From assembly GCA_022792035.1 (NCBI GenBank), contig JAAWAE010000036.1, positions 18,378 through 82,377 of the forward strand: a DNA stretch of 64,000 nt. Direction: 5' to 3'. Below, piece by piece: positions 50,291 through 60,155 of this stretch. The stretch's first letter is position 1. Each line of letters starts with the position of its first letter. This DNA comes from Ruminiclostridium sp. (lineage in GTDB: Bacteria > Bacillota > Clostridia > Oscillospirales > Oscillospiraceae). The notes under the pieces are model-generated. The model did not search any database and was not told the DNA's origin. It was given only the letters and a program-made list of their open reading frames with translations. A program made the translations under genes and the position numbers.

Positions 50291-51028
50291 TTACACTTGC
50301 AGCAGCACGATGGTCACATTATCCGGCGCTCCGCCGGAGAGCGTCCGCTCCAGAAGGCGCTGGCAGATGTCCTGGGGGGCACCGCCGGCCTGAAACTCCT
50401 GGTGGATCTCCTCGTCTGTGACCGCGCACAGCAAACCGTCGGAACATAGGAGGACGGCCTCCCCCTCTTCCACGGTCTCACGGAACAGGTCGGCTTTCAC
50501 CTGTCTGGCGGTGCCCAGGGCCCGGGTAATGAGGTTCTTTTGGGGATGGTGACGGGCTTCCTCCTGTGTCAGCTCCCCCCGCTGGACCATTTCCTCCACC
50601 ACGGAGTGGTCCCGGGTGATGCGCCGGATGCCCTCCTGGCTGAGCAGGTAGCCCCGGCTGTCGCCCACGTTCACCACCCACAGGTTCTTCCCCCGCAGGA
50701 GCATCCCCACCAGGGTGGTGCCCATGCCGGCGTAGTCCAGGTCCCGCTGGGACTCTTCAAATATGGCCTGATTGGCCTCCTCCACCGCCCGGAGCAGCAC
50801 CTCCCCTTCCTTCTCCTTCTGGAAGAGACGGGGCTTCCCTGCTGCCTCCAGGTGGCCGCGAAACTGCTCCACGGCCATGGTGCTGGCGATGTCGCCGGCA
50901 TTGGCGCCGCCCATGCCATCGCACACTACGCCCCAGGTCCCGCCCTCGGTGACTTCGTAGGCGTAAGAATCCTGGTTATTGCTTCGGACGATCCCTCGGT
51001 CCGTCAGTCCCCAGATGGAAACCATCAT
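50291..51028 (-). CDS. prpC: PP2C-type Ser/Thr protein phosphatase (PrpC/Stp)
   Basis: The 245-residue phosphatase carries the PPM motifs: RSNNQDSYAYEV, GVVCDGMGGANAGDIAS near residue 34, VNVGDSRGYLL, ITRDHSVVEEMV, LLCSDGL and a final GGAPDNVTIVLLQV. These supply the two-metal site. It reverses phosphorylation by the neighbouring kinase. The start overlaps the rlmN stop (ATGA) and prkC follows by 14 bases. Confidence 0.95.
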   Translation of the reverse strand: MMVSIWGLTDRGIVRSNNQDSYAYEVTEGGTWGVVCDGMGGANAGDIASTMAVEQFRGHLEAAGKPRLFQKEKEGEVLLRAVEEANQAIFEESQRDLDYAGMGTTLVGMLLRGKNLWVVNVGDSRGYLLSQEGIRRITRDHSVVEEMVQRGELTQEEARHHPQKNLITRALGTARQVKADLFRETVEEGEAVLLCSDGLLCAVTDEEIHQEFQAGGAPQDICQRLLERTLSGGAPDNVTIVLLQV

Positions 51029-52071
51029 AAATCCTCTCCTTTCTTGCCCTCCTGGGCCTTGGCGGCCTTTCGCCGCAGCTGGCCGCAGGAGGCGTCGATC
51101 TCGCTGCCCAGACGCCGCCGTATCGTGGCGTTGATCCCTCGCTGCGTCAGCTGCCGCTGGAAGGCCGGGACCCGCCGGCTGGGGCGCAGGCTGCTCTCGG
51201 CCACGTCGTTGAGGGGGATGAGGTTGACATGGGCTGCTTTCCCCGCAAGACGCTCTGCCAGAAGCTGAGCGTGGCGGGGGGTGTCGTTGACGCCGTCGAT
51301 GAGGGCGTACTCATAGGATATGCGCCGGCCTGTGGCTTCAAAATAGTCTTGGCAGGCCCGCAGTAATTCTTTGACTGGATAGGCCCGATTCACGGGCATG
51401 AGGGCGGTGCGGGTCTCGTCGTCCGGGGCGTGGAGGGAGACCGACAGGGTCAGCTGCAGGCCCTCCTGGGCCAGACGCCGGATGCCCGGGATCAGCCCGC
51501 AGGTGGACAGGGAGATGTGCCGCATCCCGATGTTCAAGCCCTCGGGGCTGTTCACCAGGGTCAGGAAGCGCAGGACGTTGTCGTAGTTGTCCAAAGGCTC
51601 CCCGATGCCCATGAGGACGATGTTGGAGATGGTCACTCCGGCGTCCTTCTGGGTAAAGATCACCTGATCCAGCATTTCCGCCGCCGTCAAGTTCCGGACC
51701 CGCCCGCCCAGGGTGGAGGCGCAGAAGGCACAGCCCATGGCGCAGCCCACTTGGGTGGAGATGCACACGGAATTGCCGTGGCGGTAGCGCATCAGGACAG
51801 TCTCGATGCAGTTGCCGTCGGCCAGACGCCAGAGGTACTTGATGGTCCCGTCCTGTCCGTCCACCTGTTTGCGTTGCGCCTTGGGGGGCGACAGGGCCCC
51901 CTCCCGGGCGATGATCTCCCGAAAGGCTTTGGGGAGGTCTGTCATTTCTTCCACGCTGGACAGCCCCCGGGCAAACCATTGAAAGAGCTGCTTGCCCCGG
52001 AAGGCCGGCTGACCCTGCTCCCTGCACCAGTCCGTCAGCTCCTGCAGGGTCATGGAGCGCAGGTCCGTCAT
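51025..52071 (-). CDS. rlmN: 23S rRNA (A2503-C2)/tRNA (A37-C2) methyltransferase RlmN
   Basis: I start at 52071 (MTDLRSMTLQELTDW), which overlaps the rsmB stop (ATGA); 348 residues. The radical-SAM cluster motif is CAMGCAFC within QVGCAMGCAFCASTLGGRVRNLTAAEM. The SISHA-like segment and LSVSLHAPDDETRTALMPVN identify RlmN rather than Cfr. A conserved Cys near the C-terminus (EIDASCGQLR) is the methylated/adduct cysteine. It methylates A2503 in the peptidyl-transferase centre. Confidence 0.95.
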   Translation of the reverse strand: MTDLRSMTLQELTDWCREQGQPAFRGKQLFQWFARGLSSVEEMTDLPKAFREIIAREGALSPPKAQRKQVDGQDGTIKYLWRLADGNCIETVLMRYRHGNSVCISTQVGCAMGCAFCASTLGGRVRNLTAAEMLDQVIFTQKDAGVTISNIVLMGIGEPLDNYDNVLRFLTLVNSPEGLNIGMRHISLSTCGLIPGIRRLAQEGLQLTLSVSLHAPDDETRTALMPVNRAYPVKELLRACQDYFEATGRRISYEYALIDGVNDTPRHAQLLAERLAGKAAHVNLIPLNDVAESSLRPSRRVPAFQRQLTQRGINATIRRRLGSEIDASCGQLRRKAAKAQEGKKGEDL

Positions 52072-53405
52072 AGCAGCGACCCCTCCTTTTGGAGCTTGCA
52101 CAGATAGAAGCCGTCGGTCCCCAGGCGCTGGGGCCAGAGGGTGGCCTCTCCTGCCGTCACCTCTCCCATCGGTCCAGGGAGGGGGAAGCCCTCCCGGTGA
52201 AACTCCGGATGGGCGGAGAGGAAGCGGGCTGTGACGGCCTCGTTCTCCCGCTCCCGCAGGGTGCAGGTGGAGTACAGCAGCACTCCGCCAGGGCAGAGGT
52301 AGCGCGATACGTTCTCTAAAATATCATATTGGAGTTCTGGCAGGCCCGCCCAATCCTGGGGGTCCTTGTACCGGATCTCCGGTTTTTTCTGTAAGACGCC
52401 GAGACCGGAGCAGGGTACGTCGGCCAGGACGGCATCGAAGGTGCCCTCCCACTCCGGCCTGAACTCCCGTCCGTCCGCCGTCTGGGCTGTGATGGAGGTC
52501 AGGCCCAGCCTCTGGGTCCCCGCCTCGATGAGGGCTTTCTTGTGGGGATGGAGGTCACAGGCGACGACCTCCCCCTCGTCCTCCATGTCGATGGCCGCGG
52601 CGAAGGATTTTCCTCCGGGGGCAGCGCAGGCGTCCAAAACGCGCATCCCCGGCCGAAGCCTCGCAGCCAGGACGGTGAGCCGGGCAGCGGGATCCTGGAC
52701 GTAAAATTGTCCGTCCAGGTAGGCCTTGCGGCGGCTCAGGTCCCCTGTCCCCGAGAGGAGCAGGCAGTCCGGCATCCAGGGGTGGGGCGTTACGGTGACG
52801 CCCTGGGCCTCTAAGGCGGCGGTGGTCTCCTCCGCAGTGGCGCGGCAGGTGTTTACCTGGACCGTAACGGGGGGTTCCCCGTTGTCCCAGCGCAGCAGGT
52901 CCTCCAGCTCCCGGTCTGGCAGCCGCTGCCCCATCTCCTCCACAAACCACTTCGGGTGGCTGTGGAGCAGGGAGAGATAGCCGGCGGTGCTGTCCCGGGG
53001 CAGGTCGGGCAAGTGGTCCAGCTGCCGGGAGAGGGTGCGTAAAATGCCATTGACCATCCCCGGCGCCCTGGGGTTCTTGCAGTGCTTTCGGGTCAGGGCC
53101 ACTGCCCGGCTCACAGCCGCGCTGGAGGGGATCTTGGTCAAAAACAGCATCTGGTACAGGCCGATGCGCAGGTTCAGGCGCACCTTGCGCTCCATCCGTT
53201 CCAATTTCATGGCGGCGTAGTGCTGGAGGTAGTAGTCCAGCAGCATCTGGTTTTGCAGGACCCCCAGGCACAAGCGGGTGGCCAAGGCGGCGTCCCGCTG
53301 CTCCATCTGCCGTTCCCGGAGGACTTTTTGCAGTTGTCCGTTGGACCAGGCCCCCTGCCGCTCCATGGCTGTGAGGGTCAAAAGGGCCGCTTCTCTGGCA
53401 GGCAT
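52068..53405 (-). CDS. rsmB: 16S rRNA (cytosine-967-C5) methyltransferase RsmB
   Basis: I start at 53405 (MPAREAALLTL) behind AGGAGGCGG; 445 residues. The N-terminal NusB-like domain (residues 1-140) is followed by a Rossmann methyltransferase with VLDACAAPGGKSFAAA. The catalytic-site segments are ADVPCSGLGVLQKKPEIRY and LLYSTCTLRERENEAV, supplying the two cysteines. It methylates C967 of 16S rRNA. It follows fmt by 37 bases. Confidence 0.93.
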   Translation of the reverse strand: MPAREAALLTLTAMERQGAWSNGQLQKVLRERQMEQRDAALATRLCLGVLQNQMLLDYYLQHYAAMKLERMERKVRLNLRIGLYQMLFLTKIPSSAAVSRAVALTRKHCKNPRAPGMVNGILRTLSRQLDHLPDLPRDSTAGYLSLLHSHPKWFVEEMGQRLPDRELEDLLRWDNGEPPVTVQVNTCRATAEETTAALEAQGVTVTPHPWMPDCLLLSGTGDLSRRKAYLDGQFYVQDPAARLTVLAARLRPGMRVLDACAAPGGKSFAAAIDMEDEGEVVACDLHPHKKALIEAGTQRLGLTSITAQTADGREFRPEWEGTFDAVLADVPCSGLGVLQKKPEIRYKDPQDWAGLPELQYDILENVSRYLCPGGVLLYSTCTLRERENEAVTARFLSAHPEFHREGFPLPGPMGEVTAGEATLWPQRLGTDGFYLCKLQKEGSLL

Positions 53406-53442
53406 GATCCGCCGCCTCCTTTCTATCCTTCCTAGACAGGGT

Positions 53443-54363
53443 TCAGCCCACAGGGATGGGATGCCCCCGGAGGAAGTCCGCACTCTTCATACGCTTCTTC
53501 CCATCGGGCTGGAGCTCGTCGATGGAGAGGACCGTACCCTCCCCGCAGGCCAGCTTCAGCCCATGTTTATCCGCAGCCAGCACCGTCCCCGGCGCCTTGT
53601 CCGTGGTCTCCTGGACCACCGTGGTGGCTAGGACCTTGCAGCGGGTGCCGTCCAATTCCGTCACCGCCGCCGGCCAGGGGATCAGCCCCCGGACCTGGTC
53701 GTGAAGAGCCCGGGCAGGCCGGGTCCAATCCAGGGGGGACAGGTCCCGGCTGAGCATCGGCGCCAAGCTCACCTGACTCTCCTCCTGGGGGATGCGCTGG
53801 GCGCGCCCCGCTGCCATATCCTCCACCGTCTCCGCCAGCAGCGCCGCGCCGATCTCCGCCAAACGGTCGTGGAGGGTCTCCACGGTCTCGTCGGGGTCGA
53901 TGGGGGTGCTGCGCTGGGCGATGATGTCCCCGGCGTCCAGGGCCAGGGCCATGTGCATGATGGTCACGCCGGTCTCCCGCTCCCCGTTGAGGATGGCCCA
54001 GTTGATGGGGGCCGCTCCCCGGTACTTGGGCAGGAGGGAGGAGTGGACATTGATGCACCCCAAAGCCGGGGCATCCAGGATCTCCTGGGGCAGGATGCGC
54101 CCGTAAGCCGCCACCACGATCAGTTCGGGGGCCAGCGCCTGGATGGTCTCCAGGGCGCTGCCGTCCCTCAGCTTCGTGGGCTGGAAGACCGGGAGGTCAT
54201 GGCTCTGGGCACAGACCTTCACCGGGGGAGGCTGCAGCTTCATGCCCCGATTCTTGGGCCGGTCCGGCTGGGTGAATACCCCCGCCACTTCATGCCCGGC
54301 CTCCAGCAGGGCTTCCAGAGAGGGCACCGCAAAATCCGGGGTACCCATGAATACGATCTTCAA
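53443..54363 (-). CDS. fmt: Methionyl-tRNA formyltransferase
   Basis: The 306-residue protein starts at TTG behind GGAGGCG. It has the Fmt catalytic domain (IVFMGTPDFAVPSLEALL, QPDRPKNRGMKLQ, YGRILPQEIL, CINVHSSLLPKYRGAAPINWAI with the conserved Asn-His, and DAGDIIAQ). The C-terminal OB fold (PAAVTELDGTRCKVLATTV) binds tRNA. It formylates initiator Met-tRNA. It is paired with def, as in many bacteria. Confidence 0.95.
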   Translation of the reverse strand: MKIVFMGTPDFAVPSLEALLEAGHEVAGVFTQPDRPKNRGMKLQPPPVKVCAQSHDLPVFQPTKLRDGSALETIQALAPELIVVAAYGRILPQEILDAPALGCINVHSSLLPKYRGAAPINWAILNGERETGVTIMHMALALDAGDIIAQRSTPIDPDETVETLHDRLAEIGAALLAETVEDMAAGRAQRIPQEESQVSLAPMLSRDLSPLDWTRPARALHDQVRGLIPWPAAVTELDGTRCKVLATTVVQETTDKAPGTVLAADKHGLKLACGEGTVLSIDELQPDGKKRMKSADFLRGHPIPVG

Positions 54364-54384
54364 AGGCTTCGCCTCCTGGGGTCC

Positions 54385-54876
54385 TTATTTCTTCTCGTTG
54401 AGGATCTTCTCCACCTCTTCCTCTGTGAAGAGGCGGCCCTCAACCTTTTCGTAATACATATGGCCGTCCATGTGCTCGATCTCATGGCAGAAGCAGCGGG
54501 CGGTCATGCCGCTGCGGTGGAACTCCACCGGGTTGCCCCGGCGGTCCTGGGCCTTCACCGTCACGTCCATGGGACGCTTCACCATGCCATACATCCCGGT
54601 AAAGCTCAGACAGCCCTCAAAGCCCTCCTGCTCTCCCTCCTGGTGGACGATCTCGGGATTCACCAGCTCCAGGTAATTCCCGTCGTCCTCGTCCAGAACG
54701 ATGCACACCCGGCGAAGGATGCCCACCTGAGGCGCCGCAAGACCCATGCCGCCGGATTCCTTCAAGGTCTCGGTCAGATCATCGAGAAGGGCGGCTAACT
54801 TCTTGTCGAACTTGGTCACGGGATGGCATACCTTATGCAGTACAGCGTCTTCCTTTTGGAGAATTTGTCTGATCAT
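54385..54876 (-). CDS. def: Peptide deformylase
   Basis: The 163-residue protein has the three deformylase motifs: GLAAPQVGI near residue 44, EGCLSF near 87 and CHEIEHMDGHMYYEKV near 130, giving Cys plus two His for the metal. It removes the formyl group from nascent proteins. It is followed by fmt after 21 bases and comes 86 bases after priA. Confidence 0.95.
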   Translation of the reverse strand: MIRQILQKEDAVLHKVCHPVTKFDKKLAALLDDLTETLKESGGMGLAAPQVGILRRVCIVLDEDDGNYLELVNPEIVHQEGEQEGFEGCLSFTGMYGMVKRPMDVTVKAQDRRGNPVEFHRSGMTARCFCHEIEHMDGHMYYEKVEGRLFTEEEVEKILNEKK

Positions 54877-54962
54877 GGTTCTCTTTCCTTCCTTCCTGTC
54901 TTCCTTCTCAAAGACAAGGTTCCTTGATTCGGTCTATGATTGATATGGGACTGTCCTGCGGG

Positions 54963-57422
54963 TCAGTCCATAGGGTTCACGTCGATAAACAGGGAGAGGC
55001 CGCGGTTCACCTTGTCCTGCTGGGCCTGACGCAGCAGCTGCGCCAGGGTTCCCCGGGCGTCCTTGTCGCTGCGGCATTTCACCTGGACGCAGTAGCGGTA
55101 GCGGTTGTTCACCTTCAGCACCGCCGCCGGGGCAGGACCCAGGACCTCCGTCTCCCGTCCCTGGGTTTGGCGCTCCCGCGCCCAAGGTTCCAAGCTCCGG
55201 CGGAGCATGGCGCACAGGCGCAGCACCTGGCTCTCCTCCCCCCCGGAGACGGTGATGCGGAACAGGTCCGTCATGGGCGGGAAGCGCAGCAGGGCGCGCA
55301 GGTCCCGCTCTCCCTGATAAAAGGTGTCGTAATCCTGGCGGGCCGCCAGGGTGATGATGTCGTTGTTCGGCGTCCAGGTCTGGAGCACCGCACGGCCGGG
55401 CTTCTCCCCCCGGCCCGCCCGGCCCACCACCTGGGTGAGCAGGGAAAAGGTGCGCTCAGCGGCGCGGTAGTTATCTGTGTACAGGGAGAGGTCCGCGTCC
55501 ACTACTCCCACCAGGGTCACGTTGGGGAAATCCAAGCCCTTGGCCACCATTTGGGTGCCCAGGAGGATGGGGACGTTTTTTTGCCGGAACCGGTCCAGCA
55601 GGACCTCATGGGACTGGGTGGCGGAGACGGTGTCGGCATCCATGCGCATGATCTCCGTCCCCGGATAGCGGCTCTCCAGCTCCTCTTGCAGCTTTTGGGT
55701 CCCCATGCCCACAAAGGCGTAGCGCCCGTAACAGCGGGGGCAGACCTGGGGCAGGGACTCTGAGTGGCCGCAGTAGTGGCACATGAGCCGTCCGTTGGCG
55801 CTGTGATAGGTCAGGCGGACGGAGCAGCGGGGACAGCTGGGGGCCTCTCCGCACTGGGTACACACCGCCATGCGGCTGTTTCCCCGGCGGTTCAAGAAGA
55901 GGATGCTCTGCTCCCCTCGAGACAGGTTCTCCTCCAGCTCCTCCTGGAGCAGGCGGGACAGGCCCGTGTCGTTGCCTTGGCGCAGTTCCTGCTTCATGTC
56001 CGCCAGCTTCACTTGGGGAAGATGACGGGCGTTGAATCGCTCCGGGAGGGTGAAGAGATGATACTGCCCCTCCTGGGCCGCGTAGCGGCTCTCCACCGCC
56101 GGGGTAGCGGAGGCTAAGAGCAGCAGCGCCTTGTGCTGGGTACAGCGGAGCTTGGCCACTTCCCGGGCATGGTAGCGCACCATGCTCTCGGACTGGTAAC
56201 TGCTCTCCTGTTCCTCGTCCAGGACGATGAGGCCGATGTCCTCCAAGGGGGCGAAGATAGCGGAGCGGGTCCCGACCACCACCCGGGCCTTTCCGTCCCG
56301 GATGCGCTTCCACTCGTCATAGCGGGCCCCGGTGGATAAACAGCTGTGGAGCACCGCCACGGTTCGGCCAAAGTATGTGAGAAAGGTCCGCAGCAGACTG
56401 GGGGTCAGGCCGATCTCCGGCACCAGGACGATGGCGCCCCGTCCCGCCTCCAGCGTCTGCCGGATGAGGTGGAGATAGACCTGGGTCTTGCCGCTGCCGG
56501 TGACCCCGTACAGCAGGGCCGCCTGGGGCGTCCCCTGCTCCATCAGGGCGGAGAGGCCCTGGAATGCCTGCGTCTGGGCGGCGTTGAGGGGCGGCAGGGG
56601 CTGCTGCTCCCCCACCTCCGGCAGTTCATAGCGGAACGTCTCCTGCTCCCGCAGGGTCAAGATCCCGCTCTTTTCCAAACTTTTTAAGGTCTGCATGGAC
56701 GCGCCGGTGAAATAGCAGATCTCTTTCGCGCTGGCGCTGCCCAGACCGCAGAGCAGCTGCGTAACATGAAAGCGCATGGGCGCGGATTTGCGCCGGGGCT
56801 CCACCAGGGCCAGGGCGTCTGCGGGTTCCATGGCCAGTACGGCCACTTTCTCCGTCTTGTCCCCGACCTTGCGCCGGACGGTGGTCTGGCGGCGGACCAG
56901 GCCCGACTCCACCAGACGCTTGAGCACCCGCCGGGGATCCTTGATTTGGGTGAGCTGGGTCAGCTGAGACAGTTCCAGCGCCCCGCCGTGGGCGCAGAGC
57001 AGCTCCAGCAGGCGGCAGGCCTGGGGGTCCTGGGCCATGTCCGACTCGGCCCGCTCCCGGTCCACCCCCGGGGCCAGGACACAGCCCTCTTTCAGGACGT
57101 ACCACAGCCCCGTGGGCAGCATGGTCATGGCGGCGGCGTAGACGGTGCAGAAAAACCGCTCCCGCATCCATAGGGCAAGGCGCAGGCCCTCCCCATTCAG
57201 CACCGGGCGCTGGTCCAGGAGCATGGCGATCTCCTTGAGCCCTCGCCCCTCCCCCTCCTCCAGGGAGAGGATCAGCCCCTCGCTGGGGCGGTTGCCCTGG
57301 CCAAAGGGGGCCAGGACCCGCATCCCCGGCTGGAGACGGGGCTCCAGCTCCAGCGGGACCCGGTAGTCATAGGGCCGGTCGATGGCAAAGGTCGCCGCGG
57401 AGAGGACCAGCTTGGCGATCAC
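54963..57422 (-). CDS. priA: Primosomal protein N' (replication restart helicase PriA)
   Basis: The 819-residue protein starts at GTG, 3 bases after the rpoZ stop. It has the N-terminal 3'-end-binding domain (RPYDYRVPLELEP), a winged helix and a DEAD-like helicase (LLYGVTGSGKTQVYLHLI, VLDEEQESSYQSE). The zinc-binding cysteines (CTQCGEAPSCPRCSVRLTYH and CHYCGHSESLPQVCPRCYG) sit inside the helicase. The usual DEEH box reads DEEQ here. It reloads the replicative helicase at stalled forks. Confidence 0.95.
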   Translation of the reverse strand: MIAKLVLSAATFAIDRPYDYRVPLELEPRLQPGMRVLAPFGQGNRPSEGLILSLEEGEGRGLKEIAMLLDQRPVLNGEGLRLALWMRERFFCTVYAAAMTMLPTGLWYVLKEGCVLAPGVDRERAESDMAQDPQACRLLELLCAHGGALELSQLTQLTQIKDPRRVLKRLVESGLVRRQTTVRRKVGDKTEKVAVLAMEPADALALVEPRRKSAPMRFHVTQLLCGLGSASAKEICYFTGASMQTLKSLEKSGILTLREQETFRYELPEVGEQQPLPPLNAAQTQAFQGLSALMEQGTPQAALLYGVTGSGKTQVYLHLIRQTLEAGRGAIVLVPEIGLTPSLLRTFLTYFGRTVAVLHSCLSTGARYDEWKRIRDGKARVVVGTRSAIFAPLEDIGLIVLDEEQESSYQSESMVRYHAREVAKLRCTQHKALLLLASATPAVESRYAAQEGQYHLFTLPERFNARHLPQVKLADMKQELRQGNDTGLSRLLQEELEENLSRGEQSILFLNRRGNSRMAVCTQCGEAPSCPRCSVRLTYHSANGRLMCHYCGHSESLPQVCPRCYGRYAFVGMGTQKLQEELESRYPGTEIMRMDADTVSATQSHEVLLDRFRQKNVPILLGTQMVAKGLDFPNVTLVGVVDADLSLYTDNYRAAERTFSLLTQVVGRAGRGEKPGRAVLQTWTPNNDIITLAARQDYDTFYQGERDLRALLRFPPMTDLFRITVSGGEESQVLRLCAMLRRSLEPWARERQTQGRETEVLGPAPAAVLKVNNRYRYCVQVKCRSDKDARGTLAQLLRQAQQDKVNRGLSLFIDVNPMD

Positions 57423-57425
57423 CGC

Positions 57426-57779
57426 TTACGCTTCCGGCGCCTGCTCAGGCTCCGGCTGGGCTTCCTGGTCCGGCTCCGCCGTCCCGGCCTGCTCCTGGAC
57501 CGCTTCCTGGTCCTCTGGAGACGGCGCAGGTTCCAGGGACTGGGCCGCTTCCTCGGCTTCCTCTGGGACCTCCGCAGCCTCCAGGACCTCTTCTTCCTCC
57601 ATCTCCACGCCCTCGGCGATCTCGCGGATGGCGATGCTTACGGGCTTATCCTCCAGCATCCTCTCCTCCCGCTCGGCCTTGCTGGCGATCTTCCTGGCCC
57701 GGGCGGCCACCACGTTCACCAGCTGGTAACGGCTGGGCACCTTGTCCAAGAGTTCATTCATTGCGGGATACAGCATCAT
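57426..57779 (-). CDS. rpoZ: RNA polymerase omega subunit with long acidic tail
   Basis: The first 65 residues are a clear omega subunit (MNELLDKVPSRYQLVNVVAARARKIASKAE, then KPVSIAIREIAEG). The remaining 50 or so residues are almost entirely Glu, Ala, Pro and Gln (EEEEVLEAAEVPEEAEEAAQ). Omega is usually 65-90 residues, so the 117-residue form is long. The position between gmk and priA is the usual one. It helps assemble and stabilise the beta' subunit. Confidence 0.92.
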   Translation of the reverse strand: MMLYPAMNELLDKVPSRYQLVNVVAARARKIASKAEREERMLEDKPVSIAIREIAEGVEMEEEEVLEAAEVPEEAEEAAQSLEPAPSPEDQEAVQEQAGTAEPDQEAQPEPEQAPEA

Positions 57780-57785
57780 AGTGCG

Positions 57786-58382
57786 TCACACTCCTTCGAT
57801 TTGGTCGATCCGTCTCTGCGTGCGGCAGTCCTGGGCGGTGAGGATGGCCAGAACCTCCTGGGCCGCGTGCTCTACCGTATCGTTGACGACGATATAGTCG
57901 TAATATTTGATCTCCTTGGCCTCCCGGCGGGCGGTGTCCAGACGCTGGCGGATCTTCTCCTCGCTGTCCGTCCCCCGGCCCCGGAGCCGGTTGGCCAGCT
58001 CCTCAAAGGAGGGGGGCACGATGAACACCGACGCCGCCTCCGGCAGCTTTTCCCGGACTTTGGCCGCGCCCTGGACCTCGATGTCCAGCAGGACGTCCAC
58101 GCCCTTCTCCAGCTTCTCCCGGATGACGGTCATGGAGGTGCCGTAGTAGTTGCCCACGTATTCGGCATACTCCAAAAATTCTCCCCGGTCGATGCGTCCT
58201 TGAAACTCCTCCCGGGAGATAAAATAGTAGTTCACGCCGTCCACCTCCCCGGGCCGGGGGGGACGGGTGGTGCAGGATACGGAAAAATAAACGTCCGGTC
58301 TGTGTTCCAATACCTGGGCGATCACCGTACTCTTGCCGACTCCAGACGAGCCGGAGAGCACCAGCAGCGTTCCCTTCCTCAT
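57786..58382 (-). CDS. gmk: Guanylate kinase
   Basis: The 198-residue protein has the P-loop [15 protein letters not shown] at residue about 8, the GMP-binding [19 protein letters not shown] and [15 protein letters not shown]. Further on are [16 protein letters not shown] and the Arg-rich lid. It phosphorylates GMP to GDP. Its start overlaps the remA stop (ATGA), and rpoZ follows after 6 bases. Confidence 0.97.
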   Translation of the reverse strand: MRKGTLLVLSGSSGVGKSTVIAQVLEHRPDVYFSVSCTTRPPRPGEVDGVNYYFISREEFQGRIDRGEFLEYAEYVGNYYGTSMTVIREKLEKGVDVLLDIEVQGAAKVREKLPEAASVFIVPPSFEELANRLRGRGTDSEEKIRQRLDTARREAKEIKYYDYIVVNDTVEHAAQEVLAILTAQDCRTQRRIDQIEGV

Positions 58383-58645
58383 GTTTCCTCCTCCTCTCCA
58401 CTCTCCTCTTCCCGCCCGTTGAGCCGTCCGGCCACCGTTTCCGGCTGAAGGGCAGAGAGGATGATGTGGTCACTGTCTGTGATAATGACGGCTCGGGTGC
58501 GGCGGCCATAGGTGGCATCCACCAAAATCCCCCGGTCCCGGGCCTCCTGAACCATGCGCTTGATGGGCGCGGACTCCGGGCTCACGATGGCGATGAGACG
58601 CCCGGCGGAGACCATGTTCCCAAAGCCGATGTTGATGAGCTTCAC
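58379..58645 (-). CDS. remA: RemA-like DNA-binding regulator (DUF370)
   Basis: The gene starts at GTG 58645 ([30 protein letters not shown]); the longer frame in the track is not coding upstream of this. The 88 residues match RemA/DUF370 closely and end in an acidic tail ([12 protein letters not shown]). In Bacillus RemA forms rings that bind DNA and activates matrix and osmoprotection genes. It sits between yicC and gmk as in Bacillus. Confidence 0.93.
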   Translation of the reverse strand: MKLINIGFGNMVSAGRLIAIVSPESAPIKRMVQEARDRGILVDATYGRRTRAVIITDSDHIILSALQPETVAGRLNGREEESGEEEET

Positions 58646-58655
58646 GGTCCACCCC

Positions 58656-59534
58656 CTACTCGATGTTCTGCACCTGCTCCCGGATCTTCTCGATCTCGCC
58701 CTTGAGCTCCACCACCGTGTGGGACAGGGCGATGTCGCTGCACTTGGAGCCGATGGTGTTAGCCTCCCGGTTGAACTCCTGGATGAGGAAGTCCAGCTTC
58801 CGGCCCACGGCCCCGCCCTGGCAGAGCATCTCCTCCAGCTGGAAGAGATGGCTGCGCAGGCGGACGGTCTCCTCATCTACGGAGACCTTGTCAGCAAAGA
58901 TGGCCGCCTCCGTGAGGATGCGGCTCTCGTCCAGCTGCTTGCTCTCCAGGACTTCCTGCATCCGGGCGGTGAGCTTTTGGCGATACTCCGCCACGGTCTC
59001 TGGGGAACGGGCCTCCACCTGCTCCACCAGCTGGGTGATCCGCTCCGCCTTGCGGCGAAGATCCGCGCAGAGCTTCTCCCCCTCCCGCTCCCGCATGGCA
59101 TTGAACCCCTCCAGGGCCTGGGTCAGGACAGTACGGATATCTTGGGCGATAAGCTCCGCGTCCGCCTCCTCCTTCTCCACCAGCAGCACGTCGGGGAAAC
59201 GGGAGAGCAGGGAGATGGACAGATCGTCCCGCAGGCCGTAAACCTGCCCCAGCTCCTTCAGGGCCGCGTAGTAGCCGTCGGCCACAGGCCGGTTCAGCTT
59301 GACGTTCACCTGATCGGCGGCGGAGCTGTCGATGCTCACAAAGACATCCACCTTCCCCCGGCCTACGCTCTCCTGGACCTGGGACTTGATCCCCTCCTCG
59401 GCAAAGACATAGAGCCGGGGGATCTTGACGGAGCAGTCTAAGTAGCGGTTGTTCACGGCCCGGACCTCTATGCTGATGCCGCGCTGGTGGAGCACAGCCT
59501 CCCCCCGGCCATAGCCCGTCATGCTTCGGATCAA
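58656..59534 (-). CDS. yicC: YicC family endoribonuclease-like protein
   Basis: I start at TTG 59534 ([14 protein letters not shown]) because the family begins [10 protein letters not shown] and GAGGTGG lies 5 bases upstream. An ATG at 59561 overlapping the dnaJ stop is the alternative. The 292 residues show [30 protein letters not shown] and the C-terminal DUF1732 block ([24 protein letters not shown]). Family members act as endoribonucleases or adaptors in RNA decay. Confidence 0.93.
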   Translation of the reverse strand: MIRSMTGYGRGEAVLHQRGISIEVRAVNNRYLDCSVKIPRLYVFAEEGIKSQVQESVGRGKVDVFVSIDSSAADQVNVKLNRPVADGYYAALKELGQVYGLRDDLSISLLSRFPDVLLVEKEEADAELIAQDIRTVLTQALEGFNAMREREGEKLCADLRRKAERITQLVEQVEARSPETVAEYRQKLTARMQEVLESKQLDESRILTEAAIFADKVSVDEETVRLRSHLFQLEEMLCQGGAVGRKLDFLIQEFNREANTIGSKCSDIALSHTVVELKGEIEKIREQVQNIE

Positions 59535-59560
59535 GGAAACCACCTCATCTCTTTCGTTCA

Positions 59561-60142
59561 TCAGTTGCCGCAGGAGCAGGCGTTGCACAGGCAGTTCATG
59601 CACAGCATGGCAGAGCACAGCTCCATCATGTCATTGCCGCCATAGCTGCCCCGGCGGGCCTGGACGTTCATGTTGTTCATGGCCTGCCGGTACTCCAGAT
59701 TGCCGGGGTCCATGTTGCAGGCGGTCATGAAGTTCTGCCGGGCGTCGTCCAACCAGCCCCGGCGATAGGAGACCACACCCATGAGATAGTACCACTCTGC
59801 CGAGTTGGTCCGGGATGTCCGCAGGATGCGCTCGGCCTCCATGATGTTGCCCTGATTGAGCAGCTGGCGCACCTGGACGAAGGCAGGCGAGCCGCTGCTG
59901 TAATAGCCCTGGCTCCCGCCGCTGTAGCTCCCGGCGCTTTGATAGCCGCCTTGGGTGCGCATTTTTACGATGGCATCGTAGGCCTCGTTGATCTCTTTCA
60001 TTTTGGCCTCCGCCAGATCAGCCAGAGGATTGTCGCTGTAATGATCGGGGTGGTACTTCTTCACCAGCTCCCGATAGGCCCGCTTGATTTCCTCGTCGCT
60101 GGCAGAGGCGCTGACACCTAGTACAGAATAGGGATCGTTCAT
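59561..60142 (-). CDS. J-domain protein with TPR-like and Cys-rich tail
   Basis: Residues 1-65 are a J domain with the HPD motif ([32 protein letters not shown]). A Gly/Ser/Tyr linker follows (about 70-90). Residues 90-165 form two or three TPR-like helices ([33 protein letters not shown]). The C-terminus is Cys-rich ([18 protein letters not shown]). The J domain stimulates a DnaK-type ATPase; the tail may bind metal. It is not the canonical DnaJ. It lies between DUF5685 and yicC. Confidence 0.88.
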   Translation of the reverse strand: MNDPYSVLGVSASASDEEIKRAYRELVKKYHPDHYSDNPLADLAEAKMKEINEAYDAIVKMRTQGGYQSAGSYSGGSQGYYSSGSPAFVQVRQLLNQGNIMEAERILRTSRTNSAEWYYLMGVVSYRRGWLDDARQNFMTACNMDPGNLEYRQAMNNMNVQARRGSYGGNDMMELCSAMLCMNCLCNACSCGN

Positions 60143-60155
60143 AGGGTTTGTCTCC

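Noticed and set aside
48759-50393. 544-codon plus-strand ORF opposite prkC
   Set aside because: Antisense shadow of the kinase gene; composition artefact of high GC.
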